From an uncultured beta proteobacterium (GTDB taxonomy: Bacteria > Pseudomonadota > Gammaproteobacteria > Burkholderiales > Rhodocyclaceae), in NCBI GenBank assembly GCA_903917505.1, contig CAIXAY010000209.1, positions 1-11,982 on the forward strand: a stretch of 11,982 nt of DNA, read 5' to 3'. Under the pieces are notes generated by a model. That model ran no database searches, was not told the origin of the DNA, and saw only the letters and a list, made by a program, of their open reading frames with translations. The translations under genes were made by a program, and so were the position numbers. Positions 1-6,743 of this stretch are shown piece after piece. Position 1 is the stretch's first letter; the number at the start of each line of letters is the position of its first letter.

Positions 1-41
1 CGGTGTTCGATGACCCGCGTCAGGGCGTCCTGCGGTTTCAT
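1..41 (-). CDS. trpD: Anthranilate phosphoribosyltransferase, N-terminal 13 codons only (partial)
   Basis: Reading left from an ATG at 41-39, the frame gives [13 protein letters not shown] and runs off the window edge. This matches the usual beginning of TrpD, the enzyme that joins anthranilate to PRPP in the second step of tryptophan synthesis. Its ATG overlaps the TGA stop of trpG in an ATGA arrangement, which suggests translational coupling and is typical of trpG-trpD pairs. The call rests on a very short peptide plus the gene order; no catalytic region is visible. Confidence 0.75.
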   Translation of the reverse strand, partial: MKPQDALTRVIEH

Positions 42-610
42 TGGGCGTGTTCCTCAAGAAAGTTGTTCAGCATGTCGTGGCCGCGCTCGGTGAGTATCGA
101 TTCGGGGTGGAACTGCACGCCTTCGACGGCCAAGGTCTTGTGGCGCAGGCCCATGATCTCGCCGTCATCGGTCCACGCCGTGACCTGCAATTCGGCGGGC
201 AGCGAAGCGCGTTCGACCGCCAGCGAATGGTAGCGCGTGCAGGCCACCGGGTTGGGCAGGCCGCGAAACAGCCCGATGCCTTCATGCCGTATCGGCGAGA
301 CCTTGCCGTGCATCAGGCGTCGGGCATGGACGACGCGGCCGCCGAAAGCTTCGCCGATCGCCTGGTGGCCGAGGCAGACGCCGAGCAGCGGGATCTTGCC
401 GGAAAATTCCCGGATCGCGGCGAGCGAAATCCCGGCCTGCGCCGGCGTCCCGGGGCCGGGCGAAACCACCAGATAGTCGGGATTGAGCGCAGCAATTCCG
501 GCAAGGGTGATCGCATCGTTGCGGAACACCTTCACCTCCTGCCCCAACTCGCCGAAGTACTGGACGATGTTGTAAGTGAAGGAGTCGTAGTTGTCGATCA
601 TGAGCAGCAT
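38..610 (-). CDS. trpG: Anthranilate synthase component II (glutamine amidotransferase subunit)
   Basis: The 190-residue product is a class I glutamine amidotransferase that supplies ammonia from glutamine to TrpE in the first committed step of tryptophan synthesis. It starts with the family signature DNYDSFTYN (residues 6-14). It carries the oxyanion-loop motif SPGPGTP (50-56), the nucleophile Cys79 in GVCLGHQ, and His168/Glu170 in VQFHPES, so the catalytic triad is complete. Length is normal for the family. The frame is open upstream to 778, but the family N-terminus and an AAGGA ribosome-binding site at 617-621, 6 nt before the ATG at 610, fix the start. The stop overlaps trpD. Unusually, the upstream neighbour is a glycosyltransferase gene rather than trpE. 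In some bacteria this subunit also serves folate synthesis as PabA; the linked trpD and nearby trpE favour TrpG. Confidence 0.95.
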   Translation of the reverse strand: MLLMIDNYDSFTYNIVQYFGELGQEVKVFRNDAITLAGIAALNPDYLVVSPGPGTPAQAGISLAAIREFSGKIPLLGVCLGHQAIGEAFGGRVVHARRLMHGKVSPIRHEGIGLFRGLPNPVACTRYHSLAVERASLPAELQVTAWTDDGEIMGLRHKTLAVEGVQFHPESILTERGHDMLNNFLEEHAQ

Positions 611-649
611 AGTTGATCCTTGAGCATAATGTTTTGCAGCAGTCCGGTC

Positions 650-683
650 GCGCCGCGCGCTTATCAAGATCAAGCCGCGGCGC
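650..683 (-). other. Strong inverted repeat between the GT41 gene and trpG
   Basis: Arms at 650-662 and 672-683 are complementary over 12 base pairs with one bulged base, almost all G/C, around a 9-nt loop. In the minus-strand transcript the stem begins 12 nt after the glycosyltransferase stop and ends 39 nt before the trpG ATG. No U-tract follows, so it is not a classical intrinsic terminator. It could be a 3'-end stabiliser, an RNA processing site or a scar of the gene insertion; the function is inferred only from its position. Confidence 0.55.
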
Positions 684-695
684 TGACAGAGATCG

Positions 696-3341
696 TCAGG
701 CGCCGTTCCCGCTCGTGCACCATCGCGCCCACATTCCGCGCAGAGCCGTTTCAAAATGACGCGCAAAACGCGCCGCATCGCAAACCGGCGATATCATCAG
801 TTGTTCGCGCAAGCGGCCGCGCAGCGACGCCAGTGCCTGCACATCCGCTGCATGGGATGTGGCGCGCGCAACGTAATCATCGGCGTCCGCGGCAATCCAC
901 GCGTCCATACCCATGTTCATCAGAAATCCGACGCCCTGACGCGAAATGAAGCGCTCTCCGGCCAGGGTTAGCGCCGGCACGCCCATCCACAATCCTTCGA
1001 CGGTGGTCGTTCCCCCCGGGTAGGGGAAGGGATCGAGGGCGATGTCGACCCGCTGATATGCGTCCAGGTATTCCGCACGAGGTGAGCGCCCCTCGAGAAT
1101 CAAGCGCTCTTTGTCAATGCCGTGATCCGCAAAGCGATCGACGATGCGCTCTCGTACCGAGACTTGACCGATCTGTGTGTTCTTAAGAAACAAGCGGCTA
1201 TCGGGCACGGAATTGAGTATCCGCGCCCACGCCGTCACTACCGTATCGTTCACTTTGGCCATGTTATTGAAACAGCCGAAAGTGATGAAACCGTTAGTCA
1301 AGGCGGGAAGTGGGGATACAGCCACATCGATATCCGGCGGGGTAAAACACAGCCTCGTTTCGGGCAGCCGCCAGATTTCTTCAATAAAATTTCCCTCGTC
1401 ACTTTCCGGTAAGGTGTGAGGATCGGCGATCAGGTAATCGATCGCAGCGATCCCCGTCGTCGCGAAATAGCCAAGCCAGCTGACTTGCACCGGCGCCGGC
1501 TTCCAGGCGAACATGGCCAGGCGGTTATGCTGGGTGTGGCCGGAAAGGTCGATGAGGATATCGATGCCGTCACTGCGGACCAGCCGGGCAAGACTTTCGT
1601 CGGAAAGTCCTGTAGCTAAGCGCCAACCCTGGCAATAAGTCATAAATCGCTCGGTCAGCGCGTCGCTGCGGAAGTGGGTCGAATAGGCAAAAAATTCAAG
1701 ATTGTCGGAAGCGTGGGCCGCAGCTAATACACTCTGCAGAAAATAGCCTACCGCATGCTGCCTGAAATCGCCAGAAACCAAGCCTATGCGCAGGCGCCTG
1801 GTCGGGTCGGGGACATTGCTCCAATGTGCGTAAGGCTTCGCTTTGCGCGCCAGGAGTTCGCCGAAACGCCGAGCTTCGGCGAAGGAGTTCGCCGCCGAAT
1901 GGCCGGGGAGGTAATTGAGATTGAAAACCAGTTTATTGAGCGCGTCGCCGGAATCATGCATTAAATCTGTGGCGTGACGATAGTTCGTCAGAGCACCATC
2001 AATCTGCCAGAGACTCAGCAGCACGTCACCTCGGCCGAGGTATGCCGGGGCGTAGTCCGGTTTGCTGCGAACGGCATTTTCCAGGCAAGGAAGCGCGTCA
2101 TCGGAGCGTCCAAGCTCATTTAGGGTAATGCCCTTGTTTAACCAGGCGCCGGCAAAGCCGGCGTCAAGCTGCAACGCCTTGTCATAACAAGCCAAGGCGT
2201 CGTCAAAACCTTTTAGGTCCTGCAGGACCAGGCCTTTGTTTGACCAGGCTTGGGCGAGATTTTGATCCAGGCATATCGCCTTGTCATGGCAAGCCAGGGC
2301 TTCATCAAATCGTTTGAGCTCGCCAAGCAGCAAACCCTTGTTGGTCCACACTTCGGCCGAATCGGGCTTGATCTCCAACGATCGTTCGAAATTCATCAAG
2401 GCGTCAGCAAACTGCCCCAGATCTTTCAGCGCGTTGGCCAGGTTGTTAGCGGCTTCGAAATATTGCGGCCTGAACTTCAACGCGCGGCCATAGCTTGCCG
2501 CAGCGTCATCCAACTGCCCGCGCCCATGCAGGGCATTGCCCAGATAGAAGTGTGCCGAGGCATCGGCGGGATCGATCTGCAGGGCCCGGCGGCAACTCGC
2601 CACGGCTTCATCCCATTCGCCAAGCGCGGTCAGCGCCTTGCCCAGGTTGCTGTGCACCTGCACGTCATCCGGCAGCAATTTGGCCGCCTTGCGCGATGCG
2701 GGAACCGGGTTCTTCCCTTGCGCACCAAGGGAAAGTCCCAAGGCTTTCCATGCGATTCCGGAATCCGGGGAGCGCTCGACAAGAACGCGCGCCCAGCTTT
2801 CCAGTTCGATATAACGCCCGGAATTGAAGAGCGAGGCGATCCGGTCGATTTCGGCTTGCGACAACTTTGCTTTGCGCGACGGGAGATGCCCGGTGGCTTT
2901 GACCTTTTTCGCCGACTTGCCGCTTGTTGCCTGGCTGCGGTTCGCATCTCGCGATCGGCTCTCTATGGCAAACGCCGCTTGCCGCCGCAATTCGCCTGCC
3001 TCCGCCGTATTCAACCCGCGTCCGATGGCGGCATCGATGGCGTTCAGTGCATCGTCGGCATGGCCGGTCGCTAACAGCGCTGCCGCATACGAGAGCGCGT
3101 ACTGCCCCTGGCCGGGATGGACCGCCGTTGCCATCTTCAGATGCGGCAGCGCGGCCAGCGGCCGGCCGCGTTGGCATTCCAGAACGCCAAGATTGTGGTT
3201 GGCATCGGGTTGATCGGGTTGCGCTTGCAGGATGGCGCGGTAGAGCCGTTCAGCCTGCGCCAACTGTCCGGCCTGATGATGAATTACCGCTTGCTGGAAC
3301 GCAATTTCCGGGGGTAGATCGGCAGGGGAGTCAGTAGTCAT
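696..3341 (-). CDS. TPR-repeat glycosyltransferase, GT41 / SPINDLY-type O-GlcNAc transferase-like
   Basis: The 881-residue protein has about three TPRs (residues 11-125), a Lys/Ser-rich linker (about 126-165), a longer TPR array (about 168-465) and a GT41 catalytic region (about 515-870). Recognisable GT41 segments are RIGLVSGDF (518-526), [10 protein letters not shown] (598-607), [11 protein letters not shown] (615-625), FGCFNN (688-693) and [17 protein letters not shown] (773-789), the last corresponding to the UDP-binding HTT region of eukaryotic OGT. Such enzymes move a sugar, usually GlcNAc, from a UDP donor to Ser/Thr, with TPRs choosing the protein substrate. Bacterial members are mostly uncharacterised, and the substrate here is unknown. 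No signal peptide or membrane segment is visible, so it is probably cytoplasmic. The start lacks a clear ribosome-binding site, but the first TPR begins soon after it. It lies between trpE (50-nt gap) and trpG (85-nt gap), where no gene is expected, and parts are less GC-rich than the flanks. Confidence 0.9.
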   Translation of the reverse strand: MTTDSPADLPPEIAFQQAVIHHQAGQLAQAERLYRAILQAQPDQPDANHNLGVLECQRGRPLAALPHLKMATAVHPGQGQYALSYAAALLATGHADDALNAIDAAIGRGLNTAEAGELRRQAAFAIESRSRDANRSQATSGKSAKKVKATGHLPSRKAKLSQAEIDRIASLFNSGRYIELESWARVLVERSPDSGIAWKALGLSLGAQGKNPVPASRKAAKLLPDDVQVHSNLGKALTALGEWDEAVASCRRALQIDPADASAHFYLGNALHGRGQLDDAAASYGRALKFRPQYFEAANNLANALKDLGQFADALMNFERSLEIKPDSAEVWTNKGLLLGELKRFDEALACHDKAICLDQNLAQAWSNKGLVLQDLKGFDDALACYDKALQLDAGFAGAWLNKGITLNELGRSDDALPCLENAVRSKPDYAPAYLGRGDVLLSLWQIDGALTNYRHATDLMHDSGDALNKLVFNLNYLPGHSAANSFAEARRFGELLARKAKPYAHWSNVPDPTRRLRIGLVSGDFRQHAVGYFLQSVLAAAHASDNLEFFAYSTHFRSDALTERFMTYCQGWRLATGLSDESLARLVRSDGIDILIDLSGHTQHNRLAMFAWKPAPVQVSWLGYFATTGIAAIDYLIADPHTLPESDEGNFIEEIWRLPETRLCFTPPDIDVAVSPLPALTNGFITFGCFNNMAKVNDTVVTAWARILNSVPDSRLFLKNTQIGQVSVRERIVDRFADHGIDKERLILEGRSPRAEYLDAYQRVDIALDPFPYPGGTTTVEGLWMGVPALTLAGERFISRQGVGFLMNMGMDAWIAADADDYVARATSHAADVQALASLRGRLREQLMISPVCDAARFARHFETALRGMWARWCTSGNGA
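2131..2350 (-). repeat. 102-bp direct repeats encoding consecutive TPR units
   Basis: Similar stretches (cccttgtttaaccagg at 2131-2146, gcctttgtttgaccagg at 2232-2248, cccttgttggtccac at 2335-2349) recur at exactly 102 bp, the length of one 34-residue TPR. They encode the NKG-x-x-L helix starts of three adjacent repeats near residues 334, 368 and 402. The similarity at DNA level suggests fairly recent duplication or homogenisation of TPR units inside this gene. Confidence 0.6.
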
Positions 3342-3391
3342 AGGGATCGCGGCAAGGAGAGAGTGTCATGGAATCGAAACGCCGGGCGAAT

Positions 3392-4897
3392 TCAGCCGAA
3401 ACGCGTATCGAGCCCCTGCTCGGCGAGTTCCGCTGCGCGCAGCACCGCGCGCGCCTTGTTGCCGGTTTCCTGCCATTCGGACGCCGGGTCCGAGTCGGCG
3501 ACGATGCCGGCGCCGGCCTGCACATGCAGCCGGCCGTCCTTGACGACGGCCGTGCGGATGGCGATGGCCAGGTCCATGTCGCCGTTGAAGCCGAGATAGC
3601 CGACCGCGCCGGCGTAAATGCCGCGCTTGACCGGTTCGAGTTCGTCGATGATTTCCATCGCCCGCACCTTGGGCGCGCCGGATACGGTTCCGGCAGGGAA
3701 GGTCGCCCTGAGCACGTCGAGCGCGCCGAGGCCGGCTTGCAGCTTGCCTTCGACGTTAGAGACGATGTGCATGACGTGCGAATAACGCTCGATGAGCATG
3801 TTCTCGGTCAGCTTGACGCTGCCGACCTGCGCGACGCGGCCGGCATCGTTGCGCCCGAGGTCGAGCAGTTGCACGTGTTCGGCGCGCTCCTTTTCGTCGG
3901 CAAGGAGTTCGGCGGCGAGCGCCTGGTCTTCTTCGAGCGTGGCGCCGCGCCGGCGCGTGCCGGCGATCGGCCGCACGGTGACGAGTTTTTCGCTGCCCTG
4001 GGTCTCGAGCCGCACGAGGATTTCCGGCGAAGCGCCGACGACGTGGAAATCCTCGAAGTCGAAATAGAACATGTAGGGCGAGGGATTGAGCGAGCGCAGC
4101 GAACGGTAGAGCGCCAGCGGGCTCGCGGCGAAAGGCTTGCTCATGCGCTGCGAGAGCACGACCTGCATGATGTCGCCCTCGGTGATGTGGTGCTTGGCGG
4201 CAATCACCGCCTGCTTGAACTTCTCCTCGCCGAACAGCGACACGGCCGGCAGCGAAGGGCCGGGCGTCTCGGCCGGAATGCTCGCCGGTTCGCGCAAGCG
4301 GGCCAGCAGTTCCTTGAGCCGCGCCTGCGCTTTCTGGAACGCGCCGGGCACGCCGGGCTCGGCGTAAACGACGATGGTCAGCTTGCCCGACAGGTTGTCG
4401 ACGACGGCGATTTCCTCGGAGAGCAGCAGAATGATGTCGGGCGTGTTGATTTCGTCGGCGCCCTGGCCGGGCGCGCGCCCCAGCCGTGTCTCGACGTAGC
4501 GCACGGTGTCGTAGCCGAAACAGCCGACGAGGCCGCCGCAGAAGCGCGGCAGGCCCGTCGACGGCGCGACGCGGAAGCGCTGCATGTACTGGCCGATGAA
4601 ATCGAGCGGGTTGGTCGCCTCATCGCGCTCGGCGATGCGGTTGCCGGTCAATACCAGGACCTGGCGTTCATTGACGACGATGCGCGTCGGGCTGGCGAGG
4701 CCGATGATCGAATAGCGGCCGAAACGCTCGCCGCCCTGCACCGACTCGAGCAGATAGGTGAAAGCGCCGCTCTGCGACCCGGTGCACAGCTTGAGATAGA
4801 TCGACAGCGGCGTGTCGAGATCGGCGAAGGTCTCGAGGGTGACGGGGATGCGGTTATAGCCTTCAGCGGCGAGCTGATTGAAATGCGCTTGGTTCAT
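3392..4897 (-). CDS. trpE: Anthranilate synthase component I
   Basis: The 501-residue enzyme converts chorismate plus ammonia (from TrpG) to anthranilate. The Trp feedback-site elements LLES (49-52) and NPSPYMFY (271-278) are present, so allosteric inhibition by tryptophan is expected. Chorismate-binding elements follow: GASPE (288-292), PIAGTRRRG (310-318), the RYSHVMHIVSNVEG block (371-384), VSGAPK (405-410) and AGAGIVADSDP (461-471). Length is normal. I chose the ATG at 4897 because a GGAG sits 6 nt upstream; a GTG four codons earlier would put that GGAG inside the gene. It follows gph and a candidate Trp leader peptide. Downstream comes a GT41 gene instead of the usual partner trpG. The pabB and menF/entC relatives are less likely given the LLES motif and the linkage to trpG-trpD. 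Confidence 0.96.
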   Translation of the reverse strand: MNQAHFNQLAAEGYNRIPVTLETFADLDTPLSIYLKLCTGSQSGAFTYLLESVQGGERFGRYSIIGLASPTRIVVNERQVLVLTGNRIAERDEATNPLDFIGQYMQRFRVAPSTGLPRFCGGLVGCFGYDTVRYVETRLGRAPGQGADEINTPDIILLLSEEIAVVDNLSGKLTIVVYAEPGVPGAFQKAQARLKELLARLREPASIPAETPGPSLPAVSLFGEEKFKQAVIAAKHHITEGDIMQVVLSQRMSKPFAASPLALYRSLRSLNPSPYMFYFDFEDFHVVGASPEILVRLETQGSEKLVTVRPIAGTRRRGATLEEDQALAAELLADEKERAEHVQLLDLGRNDAGRVAQVGSVKLTENMLIERYSHVMHIVSNVEGKLQAGLGALDVLRATFPAGTVSGAPKVRAMEIIDELEPVKRGIYAGAVGYLGFNGDMDLAIAIRTAVVKDGRLHVQAGAGIVADSDPASEWQETGNKARAVLRAAELAEQGLDTRFG

Positions 4898-4903
4898 GAA
4901 CGA

Positions 4904-4907
4904 CTCC
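4904..4907 (-). promoter_or_regulatory. Ribosome-binding site of trpE
   Basis: GGAG on the minus strand, 6 nt before the ATG at 4897. It decides between that ATG and the in-frame GTG at 4909, which has no comparable upstream site. Confidence 0.7.
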
Positions 4908-4923
4908 ACGTGTTGCGAGGTGC

Positions 4924-4949
4924 GGCACGAAGCCCGGAGGGCGCGCGCC
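4924..4949 (-). other. Hairpin in the trpE leader RNA
   Basis: In the minus-strand transcript the outer 6 bases at each end pair (one G-U), enclosing an inner GCCC/GGGC stem with a 3-nt loop. It lies 13 nt after the stop of the candidate leader peptide and 16 nt before the trpE ribosome-binding site. No U-tract follows, so an intrinsic terminator is not supported. The segment at 4935-4940 can instead pair with 4989-4994, inside the Trp-codon stretch of the leader frame, giving two mutually exclusive folds. The regulatory role is inferred. Confidence 0.4.
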
Positions 4950-4962
4950 GAGAGACGAGTGC

Positions 4963-5040
4963 TTACCGGCAGTTACGCCAGGGCCACGCCTCCGCCCAGA
5001 ATGCGGGCTCAAGATGCAAATTGTGGTGCAGTGGTTTCAT
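4963..5040 (-). CDS. Candidate Trp-rich leader peptide upstream of trpE
   Basis: A 25-codon frame starts at an ATG overlapping the gph TGA stop (ATGA) and ends with TAA at 4965-4963, 65 nt before the trpE ATG. Its C-terminal part reads AFWAEAWPWRNCR, with Trp codons 15, 19 and 21 (plus-strand cca at 4996-4998, 4984-4986 and 4978-4980). Clustered Trp codons before trpE are the hallmark of ribosome-mediated attenuation, established in enterobacteria and for rhizobial trpE. No strong ribosome-binding site precedes it, so translation would depend on coupling to gph. UGG is common by chance in GC-rich DNA and no U-tract terminator is visible, so this remains a candidate. Confidence 0.4.
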   Translation of the reverse strand: MKPLHHNLHLEPAFWAEAWPWRNCR

Positions 5041-5792
5041 GCGCGAATCTTTGTCGCCTGTGCTGTGTGGCATGGTGCTGCGGCTGCGGCGCCGCGGTAG
5101 TCGATGGACTGCGCGGCGGCCGCGACAGTCGGAACTATAGCATCGCAATCGAGTTCCTGCACGTCGCGCCCTTCGTTGTAGCCGTAAGGCAGCAGGAAGA
5201 CGTGGCAGCCGGCGGCCCGGGCGGCGCGAAAGTCGTTGACCGAATCGCCGATGAACAGCGCATCGGAAGGCGAAACGCCGAGGCGGCCGCAGGCCCAGAT
5301 GAGCGGCATCGGATCGGGCTTGAGGCGGGGCAAGAGGTCGCCGCCGACGACGACATCGAAATAGGCGGCCAGCCCTGTCGACTCGAGCAGCGGCAGGGTA
5401 AAGGCGCTGGCCTTGTTGGTGATCACGGCGAGCGGGAAGCCTTTGGCCTTGAGCGCCTCCAGCCCTTCGATGACGCCGGGATAAGGCCGCGCATTGCGGC
5501 CGTTTTCCCTGGCGTAATGGCGCCGGAAACTGTCGAGCGCATCCTGCGGCGGCGGCACGCCGTCGTCGGCGACCTCGAGCGACGCGGCGAGCGAGCGCTT
5601 GACGAGGTTGGCGATGCCGCGGCCGACATAGGTGGTAACGGCTTCGCACGGCAATTCCGGGCGGCCCAGGTCGCGCAGCATGGCGTTGACCGCGGCATGC
5701 AGGTCGGGCACGGTGTCGAGCAGGGTGCCGTCGAGGTCGCAGAGGACGGCGCCGACCGCCAGGCGGCCGGGGTGCTTCGGTCTGACGGTCAT
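5037..5792 (-). CDS. gph: Phosphoglycolate phosphatase (HAD superfamily)
   Basis: The 251-residue HAD hydrolase dephosphorylates 2-phosphoglycolate, a product of DNA 3'-end repair and of the Rubisco oxygenase reaction. All four HAD motifs are present: DLDGTLLDT with nucleophile Asp19 and Asp21, ITNK with Thr125, Lys158 in LKPDP, and FIGDSVND with Asp183/Asp187. The helical cap between motifs I and II is typical of the Gph branch. The C-terminus after about residue 232 is a low-complexity Ala-rich tail that looks family-unrelated. The ribosome-binding site before the ATG at 5792 is weak. Gene order rpe-gph-trpE is a familiar betaproteobacterial arrangement and supports Gph over other HAD phosphatases. 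The stop overlaps the ATG of the candidate trp leader frame. Confidence 0.9.
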   Translation of the reverse strand: MTVRPKHPGRLAVGAVLCDLDGTLLDTVPDLHAAVNAMLRDLGRPELPCEAVTTYVGRGIANLVKRSLAASLEVADDGVPPPQDALDSFRRHYARENGRNARPYPGVIEGLEALKAKGFPLAVITNKASAFTLPLLESTGLAAYFDVVVGGDLLPRLKPDPMPLIWACGRLGVSPSDALFIGDSVNDFRAARAAGCHVFLLPYGYNEGRDVQELDCDAIVPTVAAAAQSIDYRGAAAAAPCHTAQATKIRA

Positions 5793-5830
5793 GTTGAGGG
5801 ACTTTCCGAAGTCGAATTCCGCCGCGGTTT

Positions 5831-5910
5831 AACCCCTCCCGACCTCCCCTTGTCAGGGGAGGAAAAAACCGCGCTTCTCCTTCCCCCTGACAAGGGGGGC
5901 CGGGGGGGTT
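5831..5910. repeat. Nested G/C-rich palindrome resembling a dispersed REP/MITE-like element
   Basis: Arms at 5831-5859 and 5884-5910 are inverted copies: 26 of 27 bases match once two single-base gaps are allowed. Each arm contains a smaller palindrome built on ccccttgtcagggg; the left one at 5843-5862 has a perfect 7-bp stem. It fills much of the gap between rpe and gph. Elements with this CCCCTTGTCAGGGG core are, to my knowledge, scattered in intergenic DNA of several proteobacteria. The minus-strand RNA would fold into a long hairpin that could affect expression of gph and trpE. Confidence 0.7.
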
Positions 5911-5925
5911 GCCCTTGACCGTTCA

Positions 5926-6615
5926 TCAGGCTTGACCCAAGGCGCTGCGCATGGCGGCGATGACCGAGTCGTAGCGGTGGGCATCGGCGTCCTTGCCGGC
6001 ATCGTAGATGGCCGAGCCGGCGACGAAAGTATCGGCGCCGGCTCGGGCGATTTCGGCGATGTTATCGACCTTCACCCCGCCGTCGACCTCGAGGCGGATT
6101 CGGCGCCCGCTGCGGCGCTCGTAGTCATCGAGCGTGGCGCGCACGGCGCGCAGCTTGACCAGCGTCGTCGGGATGAAGGACTGGCCGCCGAAGCCGGGAT
6201 TGACGCCCATCAGCAGTACCAGGTCGAGCTTGTCGAGCACGTAGTCGAGGCTGTCGAGCGAAGTCGCCGGATTGAAGACGAGTCCGGCCTGGCAGCCGCA
6301 CTCGCGGATCAGCGTCAGGCTGCGGTCGAGGTGCAGCGTCGATTCGGGGTGAATGCTGATCAGATTGGCGCCAGCCTTGGCGAAATCGGGAATCAGGCGA
6401 TCGGCCGGCTTGACCATCAGATGCACGTCTATCGTCGCCGGCGTCAGCGGCCGGATCGCTGCGCAGACCATCGCGCCGACGGTCAGGTTGGGCACGAAAT
6501 GATTATCCATCACATCGAAGTGGATCCAGTCCGCGCCGGCGGCGAGCACGTTGACGACCTCGTCACCGAGCCTGGCGAAATTGGCGGAGAGAATACTGGC
6601 GGCAATGGCGTGCAT
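5926..6615 (-). CDS. rpe: Ribulose-phosphate 3-epimerase
   Basis: The 229-residue TIM-barrel enzyme interconverts ribulose 5-phosphate and xylulose 5-phosphate in the pentose phosphate pathway or Calvin cycle. Metal and catalytic residues are all visible: ASILSANF at the N-terminus, His32 and Asp34 in [12 protein letters not shown], His65 in DVHLMV, the phosphate-loop region [12 protein letters not shown] (136-147), and Asp178 in LEVDGG. Length is normal. The ATG at 6615 has only a weak GGGA-like ribosome-binding site, but [10 protein letters not shown] is the usual family start. It opens the rpe-gph-trpE block and is separated from the upstream HD-GYP gene by 128 nt, where a new transcription unit may begin. 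Confidence 0.97.
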   Translation of the reverse strand: MHAIAASILSANFARLGDEVVNVLAAGADWIHFDVMDNHFVPNLTVGAMVCAAIRPLTPATIDVHLMVKPADRLIPDFAKAGANLISIHPESTLHLDRSLTLIRECGCQAGLVFNPATSLDSLDYVLDKLDLVLLMGVNPGFGGQSFIPTTLVKLRAVRATLDDYERRSGRRIRLEVDGGVKVDNIAEIARAGADTFVAGSAIYDAGKDADAHRYDSVIAAMRSALGQA

Positions 6616-6645
6616 GGCGGAATCCCGCGTGGAGAACAGAAACGC

Positions 6646-6676
6646 ATTTTACCGCGGAATAAAAAGTCCGCCGCAA
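6646..6676 (-). promoter_or_regulatory. Weak candidate promoter for rpe
   Basis: On the minus strand TTGCGG (6676-6671) and TAAAAT (6651-6646) are separated by 19 nt, 30 nt upstream of the rpe ATG. The gap 6616-6743 is AT-richer than its surroundings, with several T-runs, which fits a promoter region. The spacing is longer than ideal and the -35 match is poor, so this is tentative. Short stems in this gap (for example a 5-bp stem around the T-run at 6661-6665) were too weak to call a terminator for the upstream gene. Confidence 0.25.
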
Positions 6677-6743
6677 ACACGCGCGGAACGAAAAGTTCAC
6701 GCAAAGAAAATGAACGCCTCCCGTTGCGGTGGATTTGCCGCGC

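Noticed and set aside
611..649. Promoter for trpG downstream of the hairpin
   Set aside because: A CATTAT-like hexamer is present, but no -35-like hexamer lies at a usable distance.
611..778. Longer N-terminus for trpG
   Set aside because: The frame stays open to 778, but the extension overlaps the GT41 gene, has no family similarity, and ignores the good AAGGA site before the ATG at 610.
3331..3369. 12-codon frame overlapping the start of the GT41 gene
   Set aside because: It has a start and a stop but no ribosome-binding site and no notable composition; it is too short to separate from chance.
3368..5140. 590-codon open frame on the plus strand
   Set aside because: Antisense to trpE and the end of gph; low-complexity composition and no domain. 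The same applies to plus-strand frames at 6729-8096 and 2250-3074.
4878..5918. 346-codon plus-strand frame ending in a Pro/Gly-rich tail
   Set aside because: It is antisense to gph, and its tail is a read-through of the palindromic repeat at 5831-5910. Such tails are a common artefact of these repeats.
6616..6743. Intrinsic terminator after the HD-GYP gene
   Set aside because: Only 4-5 bp stems are present near short T-runs; none forms a convincing stem followed directly by a U-tract.
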